In this document: one piece after another, positions 15,691 to 23,863 of the stretch
How the letters are laid out: each line of letters begins with the position of its first letter
Numbering within the stretch: the stretch's first letter is position 1
Assembly: GCA_964593155.1 (NCBI GenBank)
Contig: CAZQHE010000020.1
Coordinates: forward strand, 1 to 40,538
Length of the DNA stretch: 40,538 bases
Origin: JAJRXK01 sp964593155
GTDB lineage: Bacteria; Krumholzibacteriota; Krumholzibacteriia; JAJRXK01
Direction: 5' to 3'
The notes under the pieces: model-generated
Told to the model about the DNA's origin: nothing
Databases searched by the model: none
The model's input: only the letters and a program-made list of their open reading frames with translations
Made by a program: the position numbers and the translations under genes

Positions 15691-16641
15691 TCACAGGCCC
15701 AGCGCGACGCCCACCGCCACGCTGAAGAAATCGTTGAAGCTCAGTTCGGCACTGAGATGGGCCAGGGGCAGGGCGATGCCGCCGCCCACGGCGATGCGCG
15801 GACGCGACTCGGTTTCGCTCGCCTCGACGCGTTCGCCGTCGGGGCCGTCGTAGTCCAGTCCGAAGTCGACGGTGTCGAAGGCGAGCACCGAGTAGACCTC
15901 GCTGCGACCGAAGCGCCGGCCGACCTGCAGGCCGGCGGTCCACAGGGTGGCGTCAATGATGCCGCCGCCGAACTCCGCCGTCTGGTAGGCGCCCAGCAGC
16001 GCCACACGCACCGGGAGCTTCGCGTCGAGGATACCCGTGACGTCGCTGCGCAGCCCCGCGCCGAAGATGCGCAGGTCGCCCAGCTCCGACGTCCCGGCGT
16101 TCACGTCGGTGAAGCGCAGGACGGCCTCGTTACCGCGGTAGCCCAGCGTGATCTGGGGAGTGGCCACCGACAGGCCGTCGAGGTCGAAGCCGCCGGGCAG
16201 CCGCACCGCCTGTTCGGTGGTGGCGAGGTCGACGACCATCTCGACCGACTCGGTCGAGCCGATCACCGAGGGGGCGTCCCGCTCGACCGGCAGCGGGGTC
16301 TTGGCCCCGAAACCATCCTGCTGGTCGGGCAGCTCGGCGGGAAGGCCCAGGGGCCCGCGGGCGCGGAACTCGCGGTCCTCGTCGCGGAACGAGATCCGCA
16401 GGTACTGCATCGAGGCGCGCGCGACGAAGGTCCGCTCCGGATCGGCGAGCCCGGTCGCGAACAGGCCGTTGCCCAGACCGGCGACCAGCGCGCTGCGGAT
16501 CGGCGCGGTGTAGCCGATGGCGTTCTCGGCGTCGTAGTTCGACAGGTTCACGGCCAGCTGGGCGCTCGACGCGACGGGCAGGCACACACACGCGATCGCG
16601 AGCGCGGCCGCCCAGGGCCACGTGAGGCGGGGTTGGCGCAT
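15691..16641 (-). CDS. Predicted outer-membrane beta-barrel protein
   Basis: A 316-residue protein with a signal peptide (PWAAALAIACVCLPVASSAQ, cleavage near residue 28) followed by amphipathic strands with alternating hydrophobic residues, for example LRSDVTGILDAKLPVRVALLG, LWTAGLQVGRRFGRSEVY and the last pair RIAVGGGIALPL and SVAVGVALGL. The final strand ends with a Leu at the C-terminus rather than the usual Phe. I cannot name the family. It is the first gene of the minus-strand envelope set ending at 12565 and is divergent from the amidohydrolase-like gene, with 144 bases between them. The ATG at 16641 fits the signal peptide. Confidence 0.75.
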   Translation of the reverse strand: MRQPRLTWPWAAALAIACVCLPVASSAQLAVNLSNYDAENAIGYTAPIRSALVAGLGNGLFATGLADPERTFVARASMQYLRISFRDEDREFRARGPLGLPAELPDQQDGFGAKTPLPVERDAPSVIGSTESVEMVVDLATTEQAVRLPGGFDLDGLSVATPQITLGYRGNEAVLRFTDVNAGTSELGDLRIFGAGLRSDVTGILDAKLPVRVALLGAYQTAEFGGGIIDATLWTAGLQVGRRFGRSEVYSVLAFDTVDFGLDYDGPDGERVEASETESRPRIAVGGGIALPLAHLSAELSFNDFFSVAVGVALGL

Positions 16642-16785
16642 TCGTCTCGGATCCTCGGCGAACGGAATCGGAGGTCGGCGGATCCACGGACAGGGACACC
16701 GTGGGCGCCGGAATGTTGCCACATGGTGCTGCCGTCGCCTATCTGTGGCATCCCCGGAATCGAACCTTAACCGAGAGTTCATCGA

Positions 16786-18237
16786 GTGATCACACTCCGC
16801 CCCCTGCTCCCCGTTCTCGCGGCTCTGGCGACGGCCACGGTCGGCCCGCCCGTCCATGCGCAGGACCTGCGACTCCTCGATGCGCAGTGTGTCGACGTCG
16901 AGGCCGGCGCGATCGTCCGGGCGTCGCTGTGGATCGAAGACGGCGTGGTCCGGGCGCGGGGGAATCCGGACGGAGGCGACCTTCCCGAGTCGGCGGCCGC
17001 GGCCCGGAGCGTGGACCTCGGAGGGGCCTACCTGCTGCCGGGACTCGTCGACCTGCGTGTCTACGGCGACGTGCAGCGGTCGCCCGGCCATCGCGACTCG
17101 CTGGGAGTGGTGGGCGCATCGACACTCGCCCTCGCGGCGGGCACCGTGGCGGTGCTCGACGTGTTCGCGACGTCCGACGTCCTCGCCGACGACGGAGCGC
17201 GATGGATCGCCGGGGCACCCCTGCTGGTCGCCCCCGGCGGGGCGGGCAGCGACTTCCCGTCGGTCCGCACGATCGGAGGACCGGAGCAGGCGCGGTCGGT
17301 GGTCCGGCGGGCGACCCCCCGGTCCGGTCCGTTGCACGTGATCCTCGACCGCAGCCAGCCACGGCGACTCGACGCCGAGACCCTGTCGGCCGTGCTCGAG
17401 GCGGCGCGGGACTCGGGCGTGGACGTGGCGGTCGAGGTCAGGGGCTGGAGCGATGCCGAGCTGGCCCTCGACCGCGGCGCGCGGTGGCTGGTGCGCATTC
17501 CGGACGGCCCGCCCCCCGACGGACTCCGGTCCCGGATCGCGGACCTGGGAGCGGATCTCGCCTGGACACCGCAGTTGACGGTCGGCCTCGACCTGGCGGC
17601 TCTGGTCGCCACGCCCGGGTTGCGCGACGATCCCCTGCTCGCGCGGGTGCTGCCCGATACCATGCGCGACGACTTCGGGCGGGTCCGCGTGCCCCAGACC
17701 CGGATCGCCGAGGTCGACGCGCGTCGGCAGCAGGCCTACGAGACGCTGCGGTTTCTGGCGTCGAGCAACGCACGGTTGCGGGTCGGCAGCGGGGCCGGGG
17801 CCGTGGGTACCGCGCTCGGCTTCAGTCTGACCCGCGAGGTCGAGGCGTGGATCGAGGCAGGTGTCGACCCCTGGGACGCGCTGCGCGCCGTCACCGTCGA
17901 CGGCGCGAGAGTGCTGGACATCGAACTGGGCTTCGAGCCCGGCGACGCCGGCGACTTCGTGGTGCTGCCCGCGTCGCCGGTGACGGATCCCACCGCGCTC
18001 CGCCGCGCGGAGTCGGTGGTCCGCGGCGGTCGCCTGCACGACCCCGAGGTGTTGGCCGCGGGCGTCACTCATCGGATCGTCGAGGACATGCCCGACAATC
18101 CGCTGCCGGGTGGGGGACGGGTTCCGCTGATCGTGATCGTGGTGGCGGGATTCGCCGTCCTCCTGTTCGTCCGACGGGCGATCAAGCGGGCCGCCGCGCG
18201 CGCGCTGGCCGAGGACGAGGGCCCGAAGGCCGATTGA
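16786..18237 (+). CDS. Degenerate amidohydrolase-like protein with signal peptide and C-terminal membrane anchor
   Basis: A 483-residue protein with a signal peptide and, at the end, one membrane segment (VPLIVIVVAGFAVLLFV) followed by a basic tail, so the main domain is held on the periplasmic side. The frame around it is that of an amidohydrolase: LGGAYLLPGLVDLRV near residue 75, then the end of the barrel GSGAGAVGTALGFSLTREVEAWIEAG, and LGFEPGDAGDFVVLPASPV. The metal-binding residues are gone. The HxH after PGLVD is replaced by DLRVYG and the catalytic Asp of the GTDA motif by GSGAG. I therefore expect a non-catalytic or re-purposed protein. The start is GTG at 16786. The rimB-like gene follows after 68 bases. 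Confidence 0.78.
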   Translation: MITLRPLLPVLAALATATVGPPVHAQDLRLLDAQCVDVEAGAIVRASLWIEDGVVRARGNPDGGDLPESAAAARSVDLGGAYLLPGLVDLRVYGDVQRSPGHRDSLGVVGASTLALAAGTVAVLDVFATSDVLADDGARWIAGAPLLVAPGGAGSDFPSVRTIGGPEQARSVVRRATPRSGPLHVILDRSQPRRLDAETLSAVLEAARDSGVDVAVEVRGWSDAELALDRGARWLVRIPDGPPPDGLRSRIADLGADLAWTPQLTVGLDLAALVATPGLRDDPLLARVLPDTMRDDFGRVRVPQTRIAEVDARRQQAYETLRFLASSNARLRVGSGAGAVGTALGFSLTREVEAWIEAGVDPWDALRAVTVDGARVLDIELGFEPGDAGDFVVLPASPVTDPTALRRAESVVRGGRLHDPEVLAAGVTHRIVEDMPDNPLPGGGRVPLIVIVVAGFAVLLFVRRAIKRAAARALAEDEGPKAD

Positions 18238-18305
18238 CGCGCCCCGGGGATTGCCTCAGGCTCGCGGGATCTCCGATCGCCGCGCGCACACGGACTGCGA
18301 GTTCC

Positions 18306-18785
18306 ATGAGTCGTCGACGCCGTTTCCGACTGGCCGAGCCGATCGTCGTCGGCTGGCGCGAACACGTCGCGCTGCCCGGCCTCGGTATCGATTGCATCGA
18401 CTGCAAGATCGACACGGGAGCGCGGACTTCGTCGCTGCACGCCTTCGCGATCGAGACCTACGAGAAGGACGATCACGACCGGGTGCGCTTCGGCGTGCAT
18501 CCGGTGCGACGGGATGACGAATCGGAGGTTTGGTGCGACGCGCGTGTTCTCGGTGAGCGGGCGGTGACCAATTCGGGGGGGAGCCGGGAGACCCGCATCG
18601 TGATCCGCACGAACCTGCACCTCGGCCGCCACGCGTGGCCGATCGAATTGAACCTCACCGACCGATCCACCATGGGATACCGCATGCTGCTCGGTCGGAC
18701 CGCCATGCACCATCGAGTCTGGGTCGATCCCTCTGCTTCGTTCCGACAGGGGCTGCCCGCCGACCCCGAGGAAGACGAAGCATGA
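18306..18785 (+). CDS. Retropepsin-like RimB-type protease (annotated as ATP-dependent zinc protease)
   Basis: A 159-residue protein of the family often named ATP-dependent zinc protease (PF05618), now seen as retropepsin-like aspartic proteases. It has the active-site motif IDTGARTSSLHA near residues 36-47, the second half GYRMLLGRTAMHHRVWVDPS, and no signal peptide. In Pseudomonas the equivalent RimB is encoded with RimK and counteracts or processes its products. The gene overlaps rimK by 4 bases (ATGA), in agreement with that partnership. The ATG at 18306 is chosen because it gives the normal length. The upstream ribosome-binding site is weak, so translation may depend partly on the preceding gene. 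Confidence 0.9.
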   Translation: MSRRRRFRLAEPIVVGWREHVALPGLGIDCIDCKIDTGARTSSLHAFAIETYEKDDHDRVRFGVHPVRRDDESEVWCDARVLGERAVTNSGGSRETRIVIRTNLHLGRHAWPIELNLTDRSTMGYRMLLGRTAMHHRVWVDPSASFRQGLPADPEEDEA

Positions 18786-19687
18786 AGATCGCGATCCTGT
18801 CCCGCGCACCCCAGCTCTACTCGACGCGCCGCCTGGTGGAGGCGGCCGAACAGCGGGACCACTACGTCCGCGTGCTCGACGTGCTGAAGTGCTATTGCGA
18901 CATCACCTCGCACGCGCCGCGCATCGGCTACCTGGGCGAAGAACTCGAGCACTTCGACGCGGTGATCCCACGTATCGGTGCCTCGGTGACCTTCTACGGC
19001 CTCGCCGTGCTGCGGCAGTTCGAGGTCATGGGCACGTTTCCGGTGAACGAGTCGGTGGCCATCGGACGCTCGCGCGACAAGCTGCGCTCGATGCAGCTGC
19101 TCGCGCGCAAGGGTATCGGTCTGCCCGTCACCGGTTTCGCCCACTCGACCAGGTACACCGGGCCGATCCTCGACATGGTCGGCGGTGCCCCCGTGGTCAT
19201 CAAACTGCTCGAGGGCACGCAGGGCATCGGTGTGGTCCTCGCCGAGACCCGCAAGGCGGCCGAGAGCGTGATCGAAGCCTTCCGTGGTCTGAACGCGAAC
19301 ATCCTCGTACAGGAATACATCAAGGAGGCCGGCGGCTCGGACCTGCGCTGCTTCGTGGTCGATGGCAAGGTCGTCGCGGCCATGAAGCGGCAGGCGAAGG
19401 CGGGCGACTTCCGCAGCAACCTGCACCGCGGCGGCAGCGCCTCGCTGGTGAAGATCACGCCCGAGGAGCGCAGCACGGCGACGCGAGCGGCCAAGATCAT
19501 GGGCCTGAACGTCTGTGGCGTGGACATGCTGCGCAGCAACCACGGGCCGGTGGTGCTCGAGGTGAATTCGTCGCCCGGTCTTCGCGGCATCGAAGAGGCC
19601 ACGGGCAGGGACGTGGCCGGACTGATCATGAGCTTCGTCGAGAAGAACGCCCGACCGAACCGCACCGGCACGAAGGGCAAGGGTTGA
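18782..19687 (+). CDS. rimK: RimK-type ATP-grasp glutamate ligase
   Basis: A 301-residue ATP-grasp ligase, the same length as E. coli RimK, which adds glutamates to the C-terminus of ribosomal protein S6 and can make poly-glutamate. Visible motifs are the N-terminal MKIAILSRAPQLYSTRRL, the ATP-binding segment PVVIKLLEGTQGIGVVLAE, the QEYIKEAGGSDLRCFVVDG stretch, and the metal-binding end VLEVNSSPGLRGIEEATG. It is the middle gene of a coupled cassette, overlapping the RimB-type gene (ATGA) and the M14-type gene (TTGA). Whether its substrate here is S6 cannot be told from the sequence. Confidence 0.93.
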   Translation: MKIAILSRAPQLYSTRRLVEAAEQRDHYVRVLDVLKCYCDITSHAPRIGYLGEELEHFDAVIPRIGASVTFYGLAVLRQFEVMGTFPVNESVAIGRSRDKLRSMQLLARKGIGLPVTGFAHSTRYTGPILDMVGGAPVVIKLLEGTQGIGVVLAETRKAAESVIEAFRGLNANILVQEYIKEAGGSDLRCFVVDGKVVAAMKRQAKAGDFRSNLHRGGSASLVKITPEERSTATRAAKIMGLNVCGVDMLRSNHGPVVLEVNSSPGLRGIEEATGRDVAGLIMSFVEKNARPNRTGTKGKG

Positions 19688-20769
19688 GCGCGGACCTCGA
19701 GGTCGGGGGTGTCGCGGTCACCCGCGGCGAGCGGCGCACGATCCAACTCGACGTGGGCCGTCTGGTCACCGACACGCCCCTGACCATGCCCGTGCACGTG
19801 ATCCGCGGTCATCGCGACGGACCCACCCTGTTCGTGTCGGCCGCCGTGCACGGCGACGAACTCAACGGTGTAGAGGTGGTCCGCCGTCTGTTGAAGAGCA
19901 GTCGTCTGCGGACCATGCGCGGCACCCTGCTCGCGGTGCCGGTGGTCAACGTCTTCGGCTTCGTCAACCGTTCGCGTTATCTACCCGACCGCCGCGATCT
20001 CAACCGTGCCTTCCCTGGATCGGACAAGGGTTCGCTGGCGGCACGCATGGCCCACCTGTTTCTCGACGAGATCGTCGAGCGCGCCGACTACGGCATCGAC
20101 CTGCACACCGGTGCGCTGCAGCGCAGCAATCTGCCGCAGATCCGCACCACGCTCGACCAACCCGCCAATCGCGAACTGGCCCTCGCCTTCGGCGCGCCGC
20201 TCGTCCTGCACAGCGACTTGCGCGACGGCTCGTTGCGCGAGTGGTGCCAGGAGCGGAACACGCCGGTGCTGTTGTACGAGGGCGGCGAGGCACTGCGCTT
20301 CAACGAGATCGCCATCCGCACCGGGCTGCGCGGGGTTCTGCGCGTGATGGAGGCGATCGGGATGTTGCGGCGCCGGTCCCGGGCCCGCGACGCGGGGCCG
20401 GTGCAGGCGCGCGAGAGCGGCTGGGTGCGTGCCCCCGAGAGCGGGATCCTGCGTGAAGGCATCCAGCTCGGGCAGTGGGTCCGCGAGGGCGACCGGCTGG
20501 CGGTGATCGGCGATCCCATGGGCGAGACCGATGCGCCCGTGGTGGCGTCCGACGACGGGCTGGTGATCGGCGCGGTGACGAGCCCGCTCGTGAACGAGGG
20601 CGACGGTCTGTACCACATCGCCCGGCCGACGCAATCCGGCGACGTCGCCGAACGTGTCGCCGGACTGATGCCCGAATACGACGGGCCGACCGACCCGGCC
20701 GCCTACGCAGGCGAGAGCTCGAATGTCAGTGGTCCGGACGATCGCGGATCTTCTCGAGCAGACGATTGA
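19684..20769 (+). CDS. M14-type succinylglutamate desuccinylase/aspartoacylase-family deacylase
   Basis: A 361-residue zinc hydrolase of the AstE/AspA superfamily. The metal motif is HGDE (His56, Glu59), with DLH at 139-141 as the third ligand, and RRDLNRAFPG as the substrate-binding segment. A C-terminal domain of about 90 residues (ESGILREGIQLGQWVREGD and what follows) resembles a barrel-sandwich lid found in this family. It would release an acyl or amino-acyl group from a small molecule or peptide end. Start is TTG at 19684, overlapping the rimK stop (TTGA), which is the only in-frame start that keeps the conserved N-terminus. The 3' end overlaps the convergent MarR gene by 44 bases. Confidence 0.87.
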   Translation: MSADLEVGGVAVTRGERRTIQLDVGRLVTDTPLTMPVHVIRGHRDGPTLFVSAAVHGDELNGVEVVRRLLKSSRLRTMRGTLLAVPVVNVFGFVNRSRYLPDRRDLNRAFPGSDKGSLAARMAHLFLDEIVERADYGIDLHTGALQRSNLPQIRTTLDQPANRELALAFGAPLVLHSDLRDGSLREWCQERNTPVLLYEGGEALRFNEIAIRTGLRGVLRVMEAIGMLRRRSRARDAGPVQARESGWVRAPESGILREGIQLGQWVREGDRLAVIGDPMGETDAPVVASDDGLVIGAVTSPLVNEGDGLYHIARPTQSGDVAERVAGLMPEYDGPTDPAAYAGESSNVSGPDDRGSSRADD

Positions 20770-21202
20770 GCGTTTCGAGCTCGTCGGGGCTCAGGTGCCC
20801 GAGCTGACGCCGGTGGAAGTCGTCGGTCGGTTCTTCCAGGCGATCGGCCAGCTCCCGACCCCTGTCGGTGAGACGGATCCGGACCACGCGCCGATCGCGG
20901 TCGCAGCGCTGGCGGACGACCAGCCCGGAGCGCTCCATCCGGTCGACCAGGCGCGTGATGTCGGGCACCCGGGTGACCATCCGATGGGCCACCTCGAGGC
21001 TGGGCAGGCCCTCCTCGCCGGCGCCCCGCAGGATGCGCAGGACGTTGTACTGCTGCTGGGTGAGACCGTGTTCGCGGAAGACCTCGTTGAACTCCCCGTG
21101 GAGCTGATCGTAGGTCCGCGCGAGATTCAGGTAGGCCTCGAGTTCCGGTAGCCGGAACGGCTTGGTCATCCGGATCTCGTCGGCCAGCTTGCGTGCTGCC
21201 AT
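20726..21202 (-). CDS. MarR-family transcriptional regulator, candidate metal-uptake regulator
   Basis: A 158-residue winged-helix regulator of the MarR family. The recognition region HRMVTRVPDITRLVDRMERSGLVVRQRCDRDRRV and LTDRGRELADRLE are typical. It is divergent from the zinc-type ABC operon and shares its promoter region, with an 8-base perfect palindrome overlapping its own predicted -35. The arrangement resembles AdcR of streptococci, a MarR-type zinc regulator of adcCBA. I do not see the full AdcR set of zinc ligands by eye, so metal sensing is inferred from position only. I chose ATG at 21202, preceded by GGAGA; ATG at the following MTKPF is possible. Confidence 0.85.
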   Translation of the reverse strand: MAARKLADEIRMTKPFRLPELEAYLNLARTYDQLHGEFNEVFREHGLTQQQYNVLRILRGAGEEGLPSLEVAHRMVTRVPDITRLVDRMERSGLVVRQRCDRDRRVVRIRLTDRGRELADRLEEPTDDFHRRQLGHLSPDELETLNRLLEKIRDRPDH

Positions 21203-21245
21203 GGATGGATCGTCTCCAGGAACCAGGGTGGGCGCAGCAGGGGAA

Positions 21246-21274
21246 TGAATACGCAGCGACAGCAATTGTTGCAA
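21246..21274 (-). promoter_or_regulatory. Promoter of the MarR-family gene
   Basis: On the minus strand TTGCAA (21274-21269) and TATTCA (21251-21246) are separated by 17 bases, placing the transcript start about 40 bases upstream of the ATG at 21202. The -35 lies inside the palindrome at 21265-21278, so binding there would block it. Confidence 0.55.
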
Positions 21275-21278
21275 CGAT
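21265..21278. promoter_or_regulatory. Candidate MarR operator, core GTTGCAAC palindrome
   Basis: attgttgcaacgat is symmetric at 12 of 14 positions, with a perfect 8-base core at 21268-21275. It overlaps the -35 of the MarR gene and lies 89 bases before the binding-protein gene on the other strand. Dimeric MarR proteins bind sites of this kind between divergent genes, so autoregulation plus control of the transport operon is the simplest reading. Confidence 0.5.
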
Positions 21279-21366
21279 CGAATCGTGCGGCCGTAGCGTG
21301 GCCGTGGCGCGGGCCGTACTCTTGGACGGTGTCCGCGGGGGTCGCGGATCGACGGAGGTCGAAGGG

Positions 21367-22227
21367 ATGAAGGGCGTTCTGGTCGGGCTGCTCCTGCTGA
21401 CGGCGGCCACCGTCCGGGCGGAGGAGCCGCCCTACGTGGTGTCGATCCTGCCGCTGCAGGGCGTGGTGGCGGAGCTCGCCGGGGACGACCGCGAGGTCGA
21501 GGTCCTGGTGGGACCGGGGGCGACGCCGGCCATGTACGAGCCCACCGCGCGGCAGATGGTCGCGCTGAGCGGCGCGAGGGCCCTGTTCGTGATCGGGGTG
21601 CCCTTCGAGAACGCCTTCCTGCCGCGGGTGCGCCGCCAGGTGCCCGACCTGACGATCGTCGACGCGGCCGCCGGCATCCCGGAGCGCTCTCTCGAGGGGG
21701 GGCACGGGCACGCCGGCCACCATCACCATGAGATCGACCCCCACGTCTGGACAGATCCGGTCGCCATGCTGACGGTAGTAGACAACGTGGCCGCGGCTCT
21801 GACCGACGCCGAACCCTCCCGGGCCGATGCGATCGAGGCCCGCCGGAAGGCCACGCGCGAACGCTTCCGCGCCCTCCATGCCGATCTCGAACGCGCGCTG
21901 CAGGACGTCACACCGCGTGTGATCGCGGTCTTCCATCCGGCCTTCGGCCACTTCGCCGACCGCTACGACTTCCGGCAGGTCGCGGTGGAGTCGGGTGGGG
22001 TCGAGCCCGGTCCGCGGCACCTGGTGGAACTCGCGGGGCAGCTCCGGGAGCTGGGAGTGGATCGGGTGTTCGTCCAGCCGCAGTTCTCCCCGCAACGGGC
22101 CGAGACGCTGGCGTCGGTGCTCGACGTCGAGGTGGTGTCGATCGATCCCCTCGCGCCCGACGTCGACAACATGCTCCGCCGCTTCGCCCGCGAACTGGGA
22201 GCCGATTTCGAGGAGGCGCGCCGATGA
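21367..22227 (+). CDS. Zinc/manganese-type ABC transporter substrate-binding protein (ZnuA/TroA-like), altered first ligand
   Basis: A 286-residue cluster A-I binding protein with a signal peptide (GVLVGLLLLTAATVRA). It captures a divalent metal in the periplasm for the adjoining ABC importer. A His-rich loop (six His between residues 113 and 121) precedes DPHVWTDP (His126, the usual second ligand); FHPAFGHFADRY supplies the third His and VVSIDPLA the acidic ligand. The first ligand, normally the His of P-H-x-Y/F-E, is absent: the segment reads GATPAMYEPT with Ala55. ATG at 21367 is preceded by GGAGG. It overlaps the ATPase gene by 4 bases. I leave the symbol blank because the metal may not be zinc. 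Confidence 0.87.
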   Translation: MKGVLVGLLLLTAATVRAEEPPYVVSILPLQGVVAELAGDDREVEVLVGPGATPAMYEPTARQMVALSGARALFVIGVPFENAFLPRVRRQVPDLTIVDAAAGIPERSLEGGHGHAGHHHHEIDPHVWTDPVAMLTVVDNVAAALTDAEPSRADAIEARRKATRERFRALHADLERALQDVTPRVIAVFHPAFGHFADRYDFRQVAVESGGVEPGPRHLVELAGQLRELGVDRVFVQPQFSPQRAETLASVLDVEVVSIDPLAPDVDNMLRRFARELGADFEEARR

Positions 22228-22991
22228 GTGCGGCCATCGTCCTGCGCGGGTTGACCTTCTCCTACGGACGGCGTCCGGTGCTCGAGGACGTCGACCTCGA
22301 GATCGAGACCGGGCACTTCGTCTCGGTGGTCGGGCCGAACGGAGGGGGCAAGAGCACCCTGCTGAAGCTGCTGCTGGGCCTGCTCGAGCCCGACCGCGGA
22401 TCGGTCGAGGTGCTGGGACGACGTCCGGAGGACGCCCGCGAGAGCGTCGGCTACATGCCGCAGTACCAGAACCTCGATCCCTCCTTCCCGATCACGGTCG
22501 AGGAGGTGGTGCGCCTGGGCCGGCTGGGCTCGGGTTCGTTCTTCGGACGGGTCGGACGCCAGACCCGCCGTGCGGTCGACGAGGCCCTCGACGCCGTCGA
22601 CTGCGACCACCTGCGTGATCGCAGTTTCTCGGCCCTGTCGGGAGGCCAGCGACAGCTCGTGCTGATCGCGCGGGCGCTCGTGAGCCGGCCGCGGATCCTG
22701 CTGCTCGACGAACCCACCGCCAATCTCGACCCGGCGATCGAGGAGTCCTTCTACGCCCTGCTGCAGCGCCTGCGTGGCGACATGACCATGCTGCTGGTGT
22801 CGCACGACATCGGACTGGTGTCGGAGCAGACCGAGGAGGTGGTGTGCGTGAACCAGCAGGTGGTCAAGCACCCGGCGCACGAGATGTCGAGCGAGATCGT
22901 CCAGTCGATGTTCGGCGGCTCGGGTGCGTTGCTCGTCGACCACGGCCATGCCCACCAGCGGTCCACCGAGCGCGGGGGGCGGCACGGGTGA
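22224..22991 (+). CDS. Metal ABC transporter ATP-binding protein (ZnuC-like)
   Basis: A 255-residue ABC ATPase of the zinc/manganese importer group. It has Walker A GPNGGGKST near residues 36-44, the Q-loop MPQYQNLDPSFPITVEEVV typical of ZnuC/MntB, signature LSGGQ, Walker B RILLLDEPTANLD, and the switch His in SHDIG. It powers import through the following membrane subunit. The C-terminus has an extra His-containing tail (DHGHAHQRSTERGGRHG) of unknown role. Coupled on both sides: ATGA with the binding protein and GTGA with the membrane protein. Confidence 0.92.
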   Translation: MSAAIVLRGLTFSYGRRPVLEDVDLEIETGHFVSVVGPNGGGKSTLLKLLLGLLEPDRGSVEVLGRRPEDARESVGYMPQYQNLDPSFPITVEEVVRLGRLGSGSFFGRVGRQTRRAVDEALDAVDCDHLRDRSFSALSGGQRQLVLIARALVSRPRILLLDEPTANLDPAIEESFYALLQRLRGDMTMLLVSHDIGLVSEQTEEVVCVNQQVVKHPAHEMSSEIVQSMFGGSGALLVDHGHAHQRSTERGGRHG

Positions 22992-23863
22992 TCGAGTTCT
23001 TCCGCGCGTTGACCGAGTTCGAGTTCCTGCGCCACGCGCTGTTGGCCGGCGTGCTGGCCAGCGTCGCCAGCGGCATCGTGGGCACCTACGTGGTCACGCG
23101 GCGGATCACGGTGATCGCCGGCAGCCTCGCGCACTCGGTCCTCGGTGGAATGGGGGTGGCCTACTGGGCCGCCGCCGTGCACGGGATCGACTGGCTGCAG
23201 CCCCTGCACGGAGCCCTGGCGGCGGCGGTGGTCGCGGCCTTCGTGATCGGCACCGTGCGCCTGCGCGGCGCCGAGCGCGAGGACACCGCCATCAGCGCCC
23301 TGTGGGCATTGGGCATGGCCACGGGGATCCTGTTCCTGGCCCAGACACCGGGGTACAAGGCCGACCTGATGACCTACCTGTTCGGCAACGTCGTCCTCGT
23401 CGACGCCGCCGAACTGCGCCTGCTGCTGATCGTCGACGTACTGGTCGTGGCGGTGGCGGCACTGTTCCACCAGCCGCTGCTGGCGATCTGTTTCGACGAG
23501 GAGTTCGCCCGCGCGCGCGGGCTCCGCGTGGGAGTGTTCTACTACCTGCTCCTGCTGCTGGTGGCGCTGACCGTGGTCACGCTGGTCTACGTGGTCGGCA
23601 TCGTCCTGGTGATCGCACTGCTCACGCTGCCGGTGGCCATCGCCGGCCGCTTCGCGCGCAAGCTGTGGCAGATGATGGCGGTGGCCGCGGTGTTGAGTGC
23701 GGTGATCACGACAGCGGGGCTGGCGGTGAGTTATGCTCCCGATCTGCCCGTCGGGGCGACGACCATCCTGCTGGCCGGAGTTCTGTACCTGATCGTGACC
23801 GCGCTGGGACTGCGCCGGCGCGAGAGGGCCGCGCCCGACGAGAGTCCGAGGAGTGAGGCTTGA
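22988..23863 (+). CDS. Metal ABC transporter membrane subunit (ZnuB-like)
   Basis: A 291-residue, very hydrophobic membrane protein of the ZnuB/TroC family with about eight to nine membrane segments. Family signatures include GIVGTYVVTRRITVIAGSLA, HSVLGGMGVAY, and the late LPVAIAGRFARKLWQMM. It forms the channel of the metal importer with the ATPase encoded upstream. Start is GTG at 22988, overlapping the ATPase stop (GTGA). The longer frame upstream is unlikely. The next gene, the permease-HflK fusion, starts at its stop codon (TTGA). Confidence 0.92.
   Translation: MIEFFRALTEFEFLRHALLAGVLASVASGIVGTYVVTRRITVIAGSLAHSVLGGMGVAYWAAAVHGIDWLQPLHGALAAAVVAAFVIGTVRLRGAEREDTAISALWALGMATGILFLAQTPGYKADLMTYLFGNVVLVDAAELRLLLIVDVLVVAVAALFHQPLLAICFDEEFARARGLRVGVFYYLLLLLVALTVVTLVYVVGIVLVIALLTLPVAIAGRFARKLWQMMAVAAVLSAVITTAGLAVSYAPDLPVGATTILLAGVLYLIVTALGLRRRERAAPDESPRSEA

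Noticed and set aside
16742..16768. T-loop-like sequence on the minus strand (ggttcgattccgggg) suggesting a tRNA
   Set aside because: The 5' half of the T stem does not pair, and no anticodon, D arm or matching acceptor strand is present. At most a chance match or a short tRNA 3' remnant.
15691..18072. Single minus-strand frame of 793 codons joining the barrel protein to an upstream region
   Set aside because: The upstream 470 codons are antisense to the amidohydrolase-like gene; the signal peptide at 16641 marks the true start.
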